A stretch of DNA of 38,785 nt, taken from positions 1-38,785 of IMG/VR virus record IMGVR_UViG_3300043331_001044, one strand, 5' to 3'. Position numbers and translations under genes: made by a program. Below, in pieces: positions 17,481 through 25,431 of this stretch. The notes under the pieces are model-generated. The model did not search any database and was not told the DNA's origin. It was given only the letters and a program-made list of their open reading frames with translations. Each line of letters begins with the position of its first letter. The first letter of the stretch is position 1. Source of the DNA: a virus.

Positions 17481-17738
17481 GTGAACGAGTTCGCCCTTGT
17501 CGCGGCGGTGTTGGCCCAGGCCGTGCCCACTCCGGCGTGGGACTCGCTGACCGTAGCTGGACTTTTAGGTCTGATCGTGATGTCGTTTCTAAACGAGTGG
17601 GTTGTGACTGGGAAGGCGTATCGTCGAGAACGGGAGCAACTTCAGAAGGACGTTGACTTTTGGCGAGACCTGGCGCTTGAGAACCTCGGCCTTGCCGACA
17701 AGGCAGTGTCGTTGGCGGAAAAGCAGGTTCGTAAATGA
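17481..17738 (+). CDS. Small membrane protein, holin-like
   Basis: An 85-aa protein from GTG 17481. One hydrophobic segment (about 20-42, SLTVAGLLGLIVMSFLNEWV) is followed by a charged helix with coiled-coil character (YRREREQLQKDVDFWRDLAL). This layout is common for phage holin or holin-associated proteins next to endolysins. The stop overlaps the next start (ATGA). Confidence 0.6.
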   Translation: MNEFALVAAVLAQAVPTPAWDSLTVAGLLGLIVMSFLNEWVVTGKAYRREREQLQKDVDFWRDLALENLGLADKAVSLAEKQVRK

Positions 17739-17902
17739 GGTGGTTTTGGCGGAGGGAGCGGGACGTGGATAAGGAGTCTCAGGAAACCGAGAAGAACGAC
17801 GCCGTGAAGCGCAAGGTCCGCCAGGACCAGGAGTTCATCCGGATCCGGATCCGCAACCTCGAACGTGCGATGAGAGGAGAACCGTGGACGCCGCCTCGTT
17901 AG
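17735..17902 (+). CDS. Small basic/charged protein in lysis cluster
   Basis: A 55-aa protein from ATG 17735, overlapping the holin-like gene by 4 bases. It begins MRWFWRRERDVDKESQE and ends RGEPWTPPR, with a long charged amphipathic helix between (KRKVRQDQEFIRIRIRNLE). No membrane segment. The role is unknown; the tight packing suggests co-expression with the neighbouring membrane proteins. Confidence 0.55.
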   Translation: MRWFWRRERDVDKESQETEKNDAVKRKVRQDQEFIRIRIRNLERAMRGEPWTPPR

Positions 17903-18273
17903 TCTTGGGAATCGTCGGGTTGACGGTGTCACTGTTCACGACCGTGTTGGCGATCGTGCGGGTGCGCCACTTCTGGTTCGAGTATCGAGCGGCTAAGAGG
18001 GAGACCGATCCGGGACCGCTTTGGGAGGTTGAGTTGCAGATCGCTCGTCACCTGTTCTGGGGTCAACAGATTCGAGTGGTCGGCTACGCGGCGATCTTCG
18101 GCGTCTTCGCGTCGATCTTCATTCGATCGTTTTCGTCGGTTGACGCGAGAGCGATTCGGCTCGCTCTGACCATGGTCGTATTAGTTGCCTTCTTCAGCGA
18201 GGAAAACTACCTACTCCGAGCCAAGCGAATTTGGGCGGAGATGCTAAAGGAGCGTCGGAACGGGAGCTCATGA
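17884..18273 (+). CDS. Membrane protein with about three TM helices
   Basis: A 129-aa protein from GTG 17884 behind AGAGGAG (17874-17880), starting 19 bases inside the previous gene. Hydrophobic segments lie at ~5-25 (LVLGIVGLTVSLFTTVLAIV), ~64-82 (VVGYAAIFGVFASIFI) and ~92-106 (LALTMVVLVAFF). It ends in a basic cytoplasmic tail (RAKRIWAEMLKERRNGSS). It may be a holin or antiholin partner; no specific family is recognised. Confidence 0.58.
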   Translation: MDAASLVLGIVGLTVSLFTTVLAIVRVRHFWFEYRAAKRETDPGPLWEVELQIARHLFWGQQIRVVGYAAIFGVFASIFIRSFSSVDARAIRLALTMVVLVAFFSEENYLLRAKRIWAEMLKERRNGSS

Positions 18274-19019
18274 AGCGAAAGCACGCGAGGCGTCAAAACC
18301 CAGTCGCGGTCGTCGTCGCGTCGTTGTTTTTCACGGTTGGATTCATCACTCTCGCCTGGCCACTTAGCTACCTCAACGTAGTATCTCACCCCACGACGAC
18401 GAAAGCACCCGCGGTTACCGTGATCATCGCCGCGCCGGAGGCCGAAGGTAGCGCGCCCACGACTACGACGTTCACGATCCCGGCGCCTACGACCACGACG
18501 TTACCCGGAACTTCGACGACCGAGAGCCTGCCGACGCCAAATACGACCGTCGCAGCTACTTCAACTGCGACCACGGCGCCAGTTCTTTCGGTTGACGTCG
18601 GCGTGGAGGCAACTGTTACCGCGCTAGTTGACGACTTACGCAAGTCGCACGGGCTTCCCGCGTTGCCTACCAACTCCGAGCTGCAGGAGTACGCGCGCGA
18701 CCACGCGTGGCGCATGGCCACTGTTCAAGCCGTGGTGCACTCCGACATCGGCTCACTTCTCGACGGTTGGAAGCAGGTGGGGGAAAACGTCGGGGTAGGC
18801 AACGACGCGGCTACCGTAGTAAGCGCGCTAGCTGCCTCACCCTCTCACCTCGAGATCATGCTGGGGAATTACGAGGCCGACGGTGTCGGGGTCGTAGTCG
18901 ACGGCAGCGGAGCAATCTGGGTCTGCCACGTCTTCGCGTCCACCGAAGCGATCCTCTCGGCAACCGTCACCGTGCCAACTATTCCCAACGCAACCGTGCC
19001 GCGGCTCCCGATCAACTGA
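18270..19019 (+). CDS. Membrane-anchored CAP-domain protein
   Basis: A 249-aa protein with ATG 18270 (behind GGGAG) in ATGA overlap with the previous gene. It has a basic N-terminus (MKRKHARRQN), an anchor helix (12-34) and a long Thr/Pro/Ala-rich linker (42-105, repeated TTTT). Residues ~110-230 are a CAP/SCP domain: His157 in VVHSDIG, Glu172 in VGENVGVG and His193 in SPSHLEIML, then YEADGVGVVVDGSGAIWVCH. CAP proteins are rarely seen in phage lysis cassettes. Its role is unknown; wall binding, holding the lysis complex or protease-like activity are possible. Thr-rich linkers of this type are common in surface proteins of some Actinobacteria. Confidence 0.78.
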   Translation: MKRKHARRQNPVAVVVASLFFTVGFITLAWPLSYLNVVSHPTTTKAPAVTVIIAAPEAEGSAPTTTTFTIPAPTTTTLPGTSTTESLPTPNTTVAATSTATTAPVLSVDVGVEATVTALVDDLRKSHGLPALPTNSELQEYARDHAWRMATVQAVVHSDIGSLLDGWKQVGENVGVGNDAATVVSALAASPSHLEIMLGNYEADGVGVVVDGSGAIWVCHVFASTEAILSATVTVPTIPNATVPRLPIN

Positions 19020-19035
19020 ATATGCTGACCGTGAG

Positions 19036-19782
19036 GTGATCGGTCCCTACTACGTGAACACGGAAGCTCGCCGACGCGCGGCGTGGGGTCCACCGTGTGA
19101 CGTAACCTTTGGAAGCGTCGTAATCGACGGACGCACGTTCAAGGTCGAGAGCCGCGTCGTCCAGGCGTTCCAGATCTGGGAAATCGTGCGGGCGCACCAC
19201 CAGTACCACCTCGAGGGAACCGACACCGGGTTCTACAACTGTCGACACATGCGCCACAACCCGGCGCTTCCGTGGTCGACCCACGCCTGGGCCGCGGCCC
19301 TCGACGTGAACTGGCTCGAGAACCCGGCGGGGTCGCGCCTGATCACGAACATGCCGAAGCTCATGATCGCGCAGCTCCAGCAGATCCGCACCAAGTCCGG
19401 CGCGTACGTGTTCATGTGGGGTGGAGATTGGGACCGCAACCCGCGGACCGGCCACACCTACTATGACGCGATGCACTGGGAGGTAATCGCCCACCCACTC
19501 GACCTCGCGACGGGCTTCGCGCAGGTCGTTCCCCAACCAGCCCCGATAGGAGATGAGTACGTGATCAAGGTACCCGACCGCGGTCCGAAGGTCGCGGCTC
19601 TCCAGCGTAACCTGAACATCTGGCAGCCCGCACTGGACCTGCTCGACGACGGGATCTACGGGGAGAACACGGCCAACGCCGTCAAGCGTTACCAGGAGGC
19701 GGCGGGTCTCCCGGCGACGGGCGTGGTCGACGCTATGACCGCGTCCTACATCAACACCATCCCGCTACGGATGCCAAAGTAA
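19036..19782 (+). CDS. Endolysin: M15 D-Ala/Glu peptidase with peptidoglycan-binding domain
   Basis: A 248-aa protein from GTG 19036. The catalytic domain (~35-160) is of the VanY/L-alanoyl-D-glutamate peptidase type: His83 and Asp90 in STHAWAAALDVNW (the SxHxxxxAxD zinc motif), and His147 in AMHWEV. It cuts stem peptides or cross-links. Residues ~175-240 are a PGB_1 domain (VAALQRNLNIWQPALDLLDD, DGIYGENTANAVKRYQ). There is no signal peptide, so export needs the holin. A TATGCT box 9 nt before the GTG, and no clear ribosome-binding site, suggest a leaderless start or read-through from the CAP gene. Confidence 0.88.
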   Translation: MIGPYYVNTEARRRAAWGPPCDVTFGSVVIDGRTFKVESRVVQAFQIWEIVRAHHQYHLEGTDTGFYNCRHMRHNPALPWSTHAWAAALDVNWLENPAGSRLITNMPKLMIAQLQQIRTKSGAYVFMWGGDWDRNPRTGHTYYDAMHWEVIAHPLDLATGFAQVVPQPAPIGDEYVIKVPDRGPKVAALQRNLNIWQPALDLLDDGIYGENTANAVKRYQEAAGLPATGVVDAMTASYINTIPLRMPK

Positions 19783-19790
19783 GGAGAGCA

Positions 19791-20183
19791 ATGCAACCCA
19801 AGACAAACATGGCGTGGACGGCCGTGGTGCGCACGATCGTGCAGGGCGTCATCGGCATGTTTCTCGCGTCCAACGTCGGAGTGGCGATCGTGAACTGGGT
19901 GGAGAACCTAGGCTTAACGATCAACGTCGAGACGATCACGAACGCGGTAACTCTGTTCCTCATCGGACTCGTGGTCTTCATCGTGAACACGTTCGGTCCC
20001 AAGTTCGCGTGGATCAACAAGATCGTTTCGCTGGGGCTGTCGCGCACCGGTCCGGCGTACGTACCTAACGAGGCCGACGCCGTGGTGTCGGTCGCCAACA
20101 AGACGGACGTCGACGTAATCAAGCCGGTGGACGTGCCCCCGCCAGGTCCCAACGACGAGGCCACGCCCGGTTCCGTCATCTAG
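19791..20183 (+). CDS. Holin with two TM helices
   Basis: A 130-aa protein from ATG 19791 after AAGGAGAG (19782-19789). It has two hydrophobic helices: ~8-32 (WTAVVRTIVQGVIGMFLASN) and ~48-68 (AVTLFLIGLVVFIVNTFGP). A short loop lies between, and a polar, Pro/Asp-rich C-terminus is likely cytoplasmic. This matches type II-like holins of actinophages found next to the endolysin gene. It ends the lysis block. Confidence 0.74.
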   Translation: MQPKTNMAWTAVVRTIVQGVIGMFLASNVGVAIVNWVENLGLTINVETITNAVTLFLIGLVVFIVNTFGPKFAWINKIVSLGLSRTGPAYVPNEADAVVSVANKTDVDVIKPVDVPPPGPNDEATPGSVI

Positions 20184-20219
20184 GTGACGCCTCTTCCGGG
20201 GTTCGAGCGCAGCCTAGTT

Positions 20220-20225
20220 TAGGAT
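20220..20225 (+). promoter_or_regulatory. Candidate -10 box before the nucleotide-metabolism genes
   Basis: TTTAGGATA gives a TAGGAT box in the gap 20184-20251. GGAGGAGGTCA (20236-20246) follows and would serve the CTG-initiated gene. A convincing -35 is not seen. Confidence 0.4.
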
Positions 20226-20251
20226 ACGCTCCCCCGGAGGAGGTCAACACG

Positions 20252-21232
20252 CTGTTCGTCATACTTGAGGGTCCCGACCGTACCGGCAAGACGACCCTCG
20301 CAACCAAGCTTCAGCAGCTCGCTAAGAGTGAGCTCATGTCGGCGGTCGAGCTTCGGCACTCGGCGCAACCCAAAGTTCACCCGCTGCAGGAGTACGTTCT
20401 CAGCCTCGAGGGTGAGAGTCGCTGGCAGCCGCGCGTCTTCGACCGCTGGCACCTCGGCCAGTGGGTCTACCCGCGCACCATCCTCGGGCGCCGCGACGGC
20501 CTGACCGACGCGCAACTTCTTTGGATCGAGTTGTTTCTCATGTCGCGGGGAGCTTACCTGATCCTCCTCACCGACAAGGTCGACTCCATCGTGGAACGCG
20601 TCGACCAGGACGAGGATTCGTACCTGCGGCGCGACGACGTCGCTACGTGCGTCGGCAACTTCTACGAGGCGTGGTACCGGTCGATCCTTCCGGGGATCGT
20701 CACCGACCTGCCGAACGCCGACCCCGAGTTTCTCGTCAAGTCGGCGATGCGCATCCACTTCTCCTACTGTGGCGTAGCCGACGCGCCCAAGCGGGTGATC
20801 GGAAACACGTTCGAACCCGACGCCATCCTCGTCGGGGACGAGCTAGGTAAGCCGCATCCACCGGAGGCGACTCACCGGGTACCATTTGCGGCGTACGGCG
20901 GAGCCAGCGGGCACGTGTTGATGAGCGCGCTCCTCGCCACGCGGCTAACGCGGAGGATCGCGCTCGTCAACTCCCTCACTCCCGAGGGTGAGGTTGAAGA
21001 TTTCCACCATTTACGTGAGACGTATCCACGGGCGCGATTCGTCGCTCTCGGCAACGAGGCGCGCGCACGCATGCTCTCAGCCTTCGGAGCTGAAACCTTC
21101 AGCTCGGTGCCGCACCCACAGTACGTTCGACGCTTCCGCTACGGGCAGCTTTTTAGCTACGCGGCGGCACTCGAGGTCGCGGTCTTCAACAAGACTCCAG
21201 TGGACATGCGCAAGGCGTGGGAAGATGCCTGA
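20252..21232 (+). CDS. P-loop dNMP kinase fused to a uracil-DNA-glycosylase-like domain
   Basis: A 326-aa protein. No ATG/GTG/TTG exists upstream of the P-loop, so CTG 20252 is proposed; it has a strong GGAGGAGG site 8 nt before it, and starting at ATG 20336 would remove the P-loop. Residues 1-~165 are thymidylate-kinase-like: FVILEGPDRTGKTT (2-15), DRW (64-66) and LID-like VERVDQDEDSYLRR. Residues ~190-297 have the order of UDG-superfamily motifs: ILVGDELG (192-199), PF...GGASGHVLMSALL, IALVN (236-240), RFVALGNEA and VPHPQYVRRF (286-295). It is the first gene of a block that includes a TS homologue and dCMP deaminase. It may phosphorylate a modified dNMP; the UDG-like part could act on, or only bind, pyrimidines. 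Confidence 0.7.
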   Translation: MFVILEGPDRTGKTTLATKLQQLAKSELMSAVELRHSAQPKVHPLQEYVLSLEGESRWQPRVFDRWHLGQWVYPRTILGRRDGLTDAQLLWIELFLMSRGAYLILLTDKVDSIVERVDQDEDSYLRRDDVATCVGNFYEAWYRSILPGIVTDLPNADPEFLVKSAMRIHFSYCGVADAPKRVIGNTFEPDAILVGDELGKPHPPEATHRVPFAAYGGASGHVLMSALLATRLTRRIALVNSLTPEGEVEDFHHLRETYPRARFVALGNEARARMLSAFGAETFSSVPHPQYVRRFRYGQLFSYAAALEVAVFNKTPVDMRKAWEDA

Positions 21233-22040
21233 GCTTCACGTCCCCGACATGCGCAACGGCTACGTCGACGTGGTCGAGTGGGTCCGACGCGAGGGCAAGC
21301 CGGTGGCGCCGCGTGGGATGGAAACACTCGAGATCACCAACGCGATGATCCACGTCGCCGACCCGTACGACTGCCTACCCGTCGGGATCGGCCGGAAGAA
21401 CTACTCGAGGCGGTTCGCGGCCTGCGAGGCGGCGCAGCTGATCGGCGGGGTATCGGACGTTAAGTTGACGCTGCGGATCAATCCAAACATGGAGCAGTTC
21501 CTCGACGACGGCAAGTTCCACGGAGCGTACGGACCGCGGGCCCGCTACGCGCTGCGAAACGCCGTTCGCAAGCTGCAGATAGACCCCGACACCCGACAAG
21601 CGGTCGTGCCGATCTTCCAGGAGGACGACGTCAAGTTCACGTGGCGTGACGTGCCGTGCACCCTGAACCTACACCTGTCGATCCGCGACGGGCGACTGCA
21701 CCTCACGACGCACATGCGCTCAAACGACGTGTGGTGGGGACTCGGCTACGACGCGTTTCAGTTCACCCAGCTTCAACTCACGGTAGCCAACGTGATCAAC
21801 GTTCCCGTCGGTACCTACACCCACGTGGCCGACAGCCTGCACCTCTACGAGCGCGACTTCGAGGCCGTTCGGCGCCTCTACAAGACCCGGGACCCGTCGA
21901 TCGAGGCCGTTTACCCGCGCGGGTTCTACGGGGACGACATCAACGAGGCGCAGCTTACCGCGCGGCGCATCATCGCTAACTCGCTGCGGGACGAACCTAA
22001 CGCTAGCGAGACGTGGTACCTGCAGAGGCTACACGGGTGA
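21225..22040 (+). CDS. Thymidylate synthase homologue, predicted dCMP (hydroxy)methylase
   Basis: A 271-aa protein from ATG 21225, overlapping the kinase gene by 8 bases. It is ThyA-like: Cys145 in DVPCTLN (nucleophile), Arg165-Ser166-Asp168 in MRSNDVWWG, His206 and Tyr208 in SLHLYERD. All are offset by one from E. coli ThyA numbering (C146, R166, S167, D169, H207, Y209). The residue matching Asn177, which selects dUMP, is Asp176 (GLGYD). In known enzymes, Asp here marks dCMP specificity (T4 dCMP hydroxymethylase; engineered TS N177D/N229D). The MRSNDV segment also resembles the T4 enzyme. So it likely makes 5-hydroxymethyl- or 5-methyl-dCMP rather than dTMP. This is inference from one key residue plus context. 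Confidence 0.72.
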   Translation: MPELHVPDMRNGYVDVVEWVRREGKPVAPRGMETLEITNAMIHVADPYDCLPVGIGRKNYSRRFAACEAAQLIGGVSDVKLTLRINPNMEQFLDDGKFHGAYGPRARYALRNAVRKLQIDPDTRQAVVPIFQEDDVKFTWRDVPCTLNLHLSIRDGRLHLTTHMRSNDVWWGLGYDAFQFTQLQLTVANVINVPVGTYTHVADSLHLYERDFEAVRRLYKTRDPSIEAVYPRGFYGDDINEAQLTARRIIANSLRDEPNASETWYLQRLHG

Positions 22041-22486
22041 TCCGACCGACCTGGGAGACGACGTGGCACCAGGTCGCACTGGTGATGGCGCAGCGCTCGG
22101 CGTGCGCGCGGCGTAAGATCGGGGCCGTGATCGTCACCGAGCGTAACCGCGTCGTGGCGACGGGTTACAACGGACCGCCGGCGGGACTCGACCAAACCTG
22201 CACCGAGGACTGCCCGCGGTGGAAGACCGACGGGATAGATCCGACGTACGACAACTGCATCTCGATCCACGCCGAGGCCAACGCGCTCATGTTCTGCGAT
22301 CGCAAGGACCGCGAGGGTGGCACGATCTACGTCAACGAGTTGCCGTGCTACAACTGCGCGAAGCTGATCGCGAACTCGGGACTGACGAGCGTGGCCGTCG
22401 CTACCCTCGCTGATCAGGAGCACCGGCCTCTTAGCGAGGTGCTGATGCTGCTCGCGAACGCGGGGATCGACGTCCTAGTCGGATGA
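22037..22486 (+). CDS. dCMP deaminase
   Basis: A 149-aa protein. GTG 22037 (in-frame GTG 22013 also possible) makes a GTGA overlap with the TS homologue. The zinc site is clear: HAE in ISIHAEANALMF and PCxxC in ELPCYNCAKLI. The upstream VMAQRSACARRKIGAVIV and ATGYNGPPAGL are standard deoxycytidylate deaminase motifs. It converts dCMP to dUMP, feeding dTTP synthesis and lowering dCMP. T4 carries the same pair, deaminase plus dCMP hydroxymethylase. Confidence 0.88.
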   Translation: MIRPTWETTWHQVALVMAQRSACARRKIGAVIVTERNRVVATGYNGPPAGLDQTCTEDCPRWKTDGIDPTYDNCISIHAEANALMFCDRKDREGGTIYVNELPCYNCAKLIANSGLTSVAVATLADQEHRPLSEVLMLLANAGIDVLVG

Positions 22487-24243
22487 GCCTACCAGTTGAC
22501 CTCCAGCTCAACCTAGTTGAGACGTTCGATGACGCGCGGGCGTACCTCGACTGGCTCGAACGCTGCAACGCCCCGGTGCTCGGCTGCGACACCGAGACCG
22601 GTGGCCTCAGCGGGTGGTGGCGGGAGCCGCTGCGAATGGTGCAGTTCGGCGACGCGATGACGGGCTGGGCGATCCCGTGGCATCTCTGGCCAGGCCTCGT
22701 CCACGAGACGTTTAAGCGCTGGCCACGAGACTTCGTGCTCCACAACGCTAAGTTCGACGTCGAGTTTCTCGAGCATCGCCAAATTGAGGTGCCACGACAC
22801 CGGATCCACGACTCCCTTCTCCTCGCCCGCGCCGTCGCTCCGCACATGTCCGCCGCGCTAAAGACGACGGCCGATCGACTCGTCGACAGCCGCGCCGGCG
22901 GCATGGGCCGTGCCCTCGACGTCGCGATGATGAAGGGGAAATGGACGTGGCGAACGGTGCCGTGGAACATGGACCTCTACTGGACCTACGCGGCGCTCGA
23001 TCCGGTGCTGACGGTCCGCATCTGGGACGAGCTGCTGAAGGATCCGGCGGCACACTCCCACTGGAGCGCGTACCAGATCGACCTAGCTGTGCAGATGACG
23101 GTTATGGACATGGAGCAGCGGGGGATCGGCGACGACATGGAGTACTGCTCGGACTGGGCGATCAAACTTGAGGCGTACGAGGAACGAGTGCGGGACTGGG
23201 CGACGAGGACGTATGGAATTCACAACATCGGTTCCGACGCCGAGCTTGTCAGCTTCTTCCAGCGCGCGGGTTTCCATCTCACCCAGACGACCGACAAGGG
23301 AAACCTGAGCATGGACAAAAACGTGCTCGCGTCACTCTACCCTCACCCCTTGGCGGTCGCGGTCGCGCAGTACCGCAAGGCCAACAAGCGCCGGACCACG
23401 TACTTCGAACCGTGGATGGACTTCTCGTACGAGGACAGGATCCACCCGAACTTCAACATCTCGGGAGCGCGGACCGCGCGCATGTCGTCCGACAATCCGA
23501 ACCTGCAGAACGTGCCGCGGTCGCGGATGGTACGGCGGGGACTGGTCGCGAAGCCGAACCACGTTCTCGTCCTCGCTGACTACGACCAGATCGAACTTCG
23601 CCTCATGGCGCACTTCGCCGACTCGAAGCCGATGATCGACGCGATCCACGCCGGGGAGGACCTCCACACCTACACCGCGAAACTCGTCTACCGCACGAAC
23701 GACCCTACGAAGGAGCAGCGTCGGATCGCAAAGCACTCCAACTTCGCGAAAATTTACGGTGCCGGGATCGGCAAGTTCGCGTGGACCGCGGGTATCACGT
23801 TCGAGGAGGCGCGGGAGTTTCTGACCCGCTACGACCAGGAGTTTCCCGAGGTACGACAGTTTCAACAGCGCGTGTCGACGGCGGCGTACCAGTCGGCGGC
23901 GCAGTCGGAGGACAAGCTGGCGCACCTGACGAGCTCGTTCGTCGGGCGCCAGCAGGTCGCGGCTCCGAGTGAGGCGTACAAACTTGTCAACTACATCGTG
24001 CAGGGTACGGCAGCCGACGTCCTCAAGGTCAAGATGCTCGACATCGATCGGAGTGACTACGGGTCGGCGATGACGATCCCGATCCATGACGAGATCGCAT
24101 ACGAGGTGCACGAGAACGACGCGGAGGAGTTTGCGCGCGGACTCCCCGAGGTGATGGAAGACCGTGATTCGTTCAAAGTTCCACTCTCGGTGGGAGTGGA
24201 GATCGTGCGCAACTGGGGTGACAAGTACGAGGAGGGGACCTGA
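22483..24243 (+). CDS. Family A DNA polymerase with 3'-5' exonuclease
   Basis: A 586-aa protein from ATG 22483 in ATGA overlap with the deaminase gene. The exonuclease domain (~25-190) has Asp36/Glu38 in GCDTETGG, HNAKFDVEFL and YAALDPVLT. The polymerase domain has the RTARMSSDNPNLQNVPR motif, motif A LADYDQIELRLMAHF (~362-376), motif B QRRIAKHSNFAKIYGAG (~410-426) and motif C PIHDE (533-537). The O-helix residue after AKHSN is Phe, not Tyr. It lacks a 5' nuclease domain. Length matches phage replicative pol I types. It is the replicative enzyme of this phage. Confidence 0.95.
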   Translation: MSLPVDLQLNLVETFDDARAYLDWLERCNAPVLGCDTETGGLSGWWREPLRMVQFGDAMTGWAIPWHLWPGLVHETFKRWPRDFVLHNAKFDVEFLEHRQIEVPRHRIHDSLLLARAVAPHMSAALKTTADRLVDSRAGGMGRALDVAMMKGKWTWRTVPWNMDLYWTYAALDPVLTVRIWDELLKDPAAHSHWSAYQIDLAVQMTVMDMEQRGIGDDMEYCSDWAIKLEAYEERVRDWATRTYGIHNIGSDAELVSFFQRAGFHLTQTTDKGNLSMDKNVLASLYPHPLAVAVAQYRKANKRRTTYFEPWMDFSYEDRIHPNFNISGARTARMSSDNPNLQNVPRSRMVRRGLVAKPNHVLVLADYDQIELRLMAHFADSKPMIDAIHAGEDLHTYTAKLVYRTNDPTKEQRRIAKHSNFAKIYGAGIGKFAWTAGITFEEAREFLTRYDQEFPEVRQFQQRVSTAAYQSAAQSEDKLAHLTSSFVGRQQVAAPSEAYKLVNYIVQGTAADVLKVKMLDIDRSDYGSAMTIPIHDEIAYEVHENDAEEFARGLPEVMEDRDSFKVPLSVGVEIVRNWGDKYEEGT

Positions 24244-24368
24244 TGCCGGTTAGAAAGAGGGGACGCTACTGGCACATCGGAAAGGGGAAGGCGAGATACA
24301 AGTCGAAGAAGTCGGCGAACAAGGCATACCGTGGCTACCTCGCGCGGAAGCACGGGAAGAGGAAGTGA
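24243..24368 (+). CDS. 41-aa very basic protein after DNA polymerase
   Basis: A short frame from ATG 24243 (TGATG overlap) to TGA 24366-24368. The protein is MPVRKRGRYWHIGKGKARYK followed by SKKSANKAYRGYLARKHGKRK. Nearly half of its residues are Lys or Arg. Tight overlaps on both sides (with polymerase and with the GTG of the resolvase) support it as a real gene. It may bind nucleic acid or ribosomes; no family is assigned. Confidence 0.7.
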   Translation: MPVRKRGRYWHIGKGKARYKSKKSANKAYRGYLARKHGKRK

Positions 24369-24811
24369 TCCGAGTCATCGCGCTCGATCCCGGCGAAACG
24401 ACGGGTTGGGCGTACGTTGAGGACGACCGCGTCAAGATCGGGCAGCTGCCGTGGCAGGACGCCGCGTCGTGGGTGCACGACTACGTCGCGGCGGCGGTCA
24501 ATCGGCACAAGACGCACGAGGTCACGCTCGTCAGCGAGGCGTTCGTCGTCACGCAGGCGACGGTCAAGAAGAGCCGCGACACGAGCAGCCTCGAGCTGAT
24601 CGGCGTGTGTCGGTACCTCGCGACGCGCTACCTCGCGAAGCCACTCGTGCTACAGTCGGCGAGTGACGCGAAGTCATTCGTAGACGACGACAAGCTCAAG
24701 CGTCTCGGCTGGTACGTCAAAGGCGAAGATCACGCGCGGGACGCGGCACGTCACCTCGCGCTCTACCTCGTGCGCATCAAGGTGCTCAACCCCCGGAATA
24801 TGATCGACTGA
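24365..24811 (+). CDS. RuvC-like Holliday junction resolvase
   Basis: A 148-aa protein from GTG 24365 (GTGA overlap). It has the RNase H-fold acidic sites: Asp8 in IALDPGETTGWA, Glu58 in LVSEAFVV, and Asp122/Asp126 in EDHARDAARHL near the end. The size and the DPG..TGW opening are typical of phage RuvC-type resolvases that trim branched DNA before packaging. It follows the polymerase, consistent with a replication/recombination role. Confidence 0.82.
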   Translation: MIRVIALDPGETTGWAYVEDDRVKIGQLPWQDAASWVHDYVAAAVNRHKTHEVTLVSEAFVVTQATVKKSRDTSSLELIGVCRYLATRYLAKPLVLQSASDAKSFVDDDKLKRLGWYVKGEDHARDAARHLALYLVRIKVLNPRNMID

Positions 24812-25395
24812 TGTCTCAACGCTTTGGCCTCATGTTCGAATTTCACCCTGATAAACCCGGCACTCCTGCGCAGCAGGAGACGATCCGCAGGGGTATCGAA
24901 AACTTCGGTTACGGCACTAAGCGCTGGCGCCTCATCTGGCTTCTCGCGACGGCGTACAAGAAGAAGCAGGACGAGATCACCGGAGGCCTCGCGGGTAGTC
25001 GGCACCACGCCACGGTCTCCATCGACGGGACGACGGGGTACTCGTTTGCCGTTGCGCTCGTCGTCCCCGACTTCACCGGCAACGACCTATGGTTCTCGTT
25101 CCTCCACGAGGTAGCTCACCTGTACGATCGGTACGTGATGGACCCGGTTAGGCGGGCCCAGCTGATGGACTCGATCAAGGATGTCAACCTCCACGCCGCC
25201 GCCGGCAACTGGCTCGGCGTGTCAACCGACTACTTCAACCAGCCGGACGAGATCTTCTGCTGGAGTTTCATGCGTCTGCTCGTACCCGAGATGCCGGAGC
25301 TTCCGTACGGGTACACCCGCGAGGTTCTCCAGGACGTCCTACCGAGCGCCGACAGAGCCTGGGTCGACGCTGGGTTTGAGATCCTCGACGAGTAG
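24811..25395 (+). CDS. HEXXH zinc-metallopeptidase-like protein
   Basis: A 194-aa protein from ATG 24811, overlapping the RuvC stop by one base. His99-Glu100-Val-Ala-His103 in WFSFLHEVAHLYDRY is a textbook zinc-protease helix. Glu147 in QPDEIFCWSF is a good third ligand ~44 residues later. No signal peptide and no membrane segment, so it acts in the cytoplasm. I do not recognise a named family; phage examples near replication genes have unknown targets. It might cut a host regulator or process a phage protein. Confidence 0.65.
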   Translation: MSQRFGLMFEFHPDKPGTPAQQETIRRGIENFGYGTKRWRLIWLLATAYKKKQDEITGGLAGSRHHATVSIDGTTGYSFAVALVVPDFTGNDLWFSFLHEVAHLYDRYVMDPVRRAQLMDSIKDVNLHAAAGNWLGVSTDYFNQPDEIFCWSFMRLLVPEMPELPYGYTREVLQDVLPSADRAWVDAGFEILDE

Positions 25396-25431
25396 TCAGG
25401 AGAGCCAGACTTCCAAGGGCCCGATATCCGG

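Noticed and set aside
21225-22040. Plain thymidylate synthase annotation
   Set aside because: Family membership is clear, but Asp at the Asn177 position argues against dUMP as substrate, so the narrower call was preferred with stated uncertainty.
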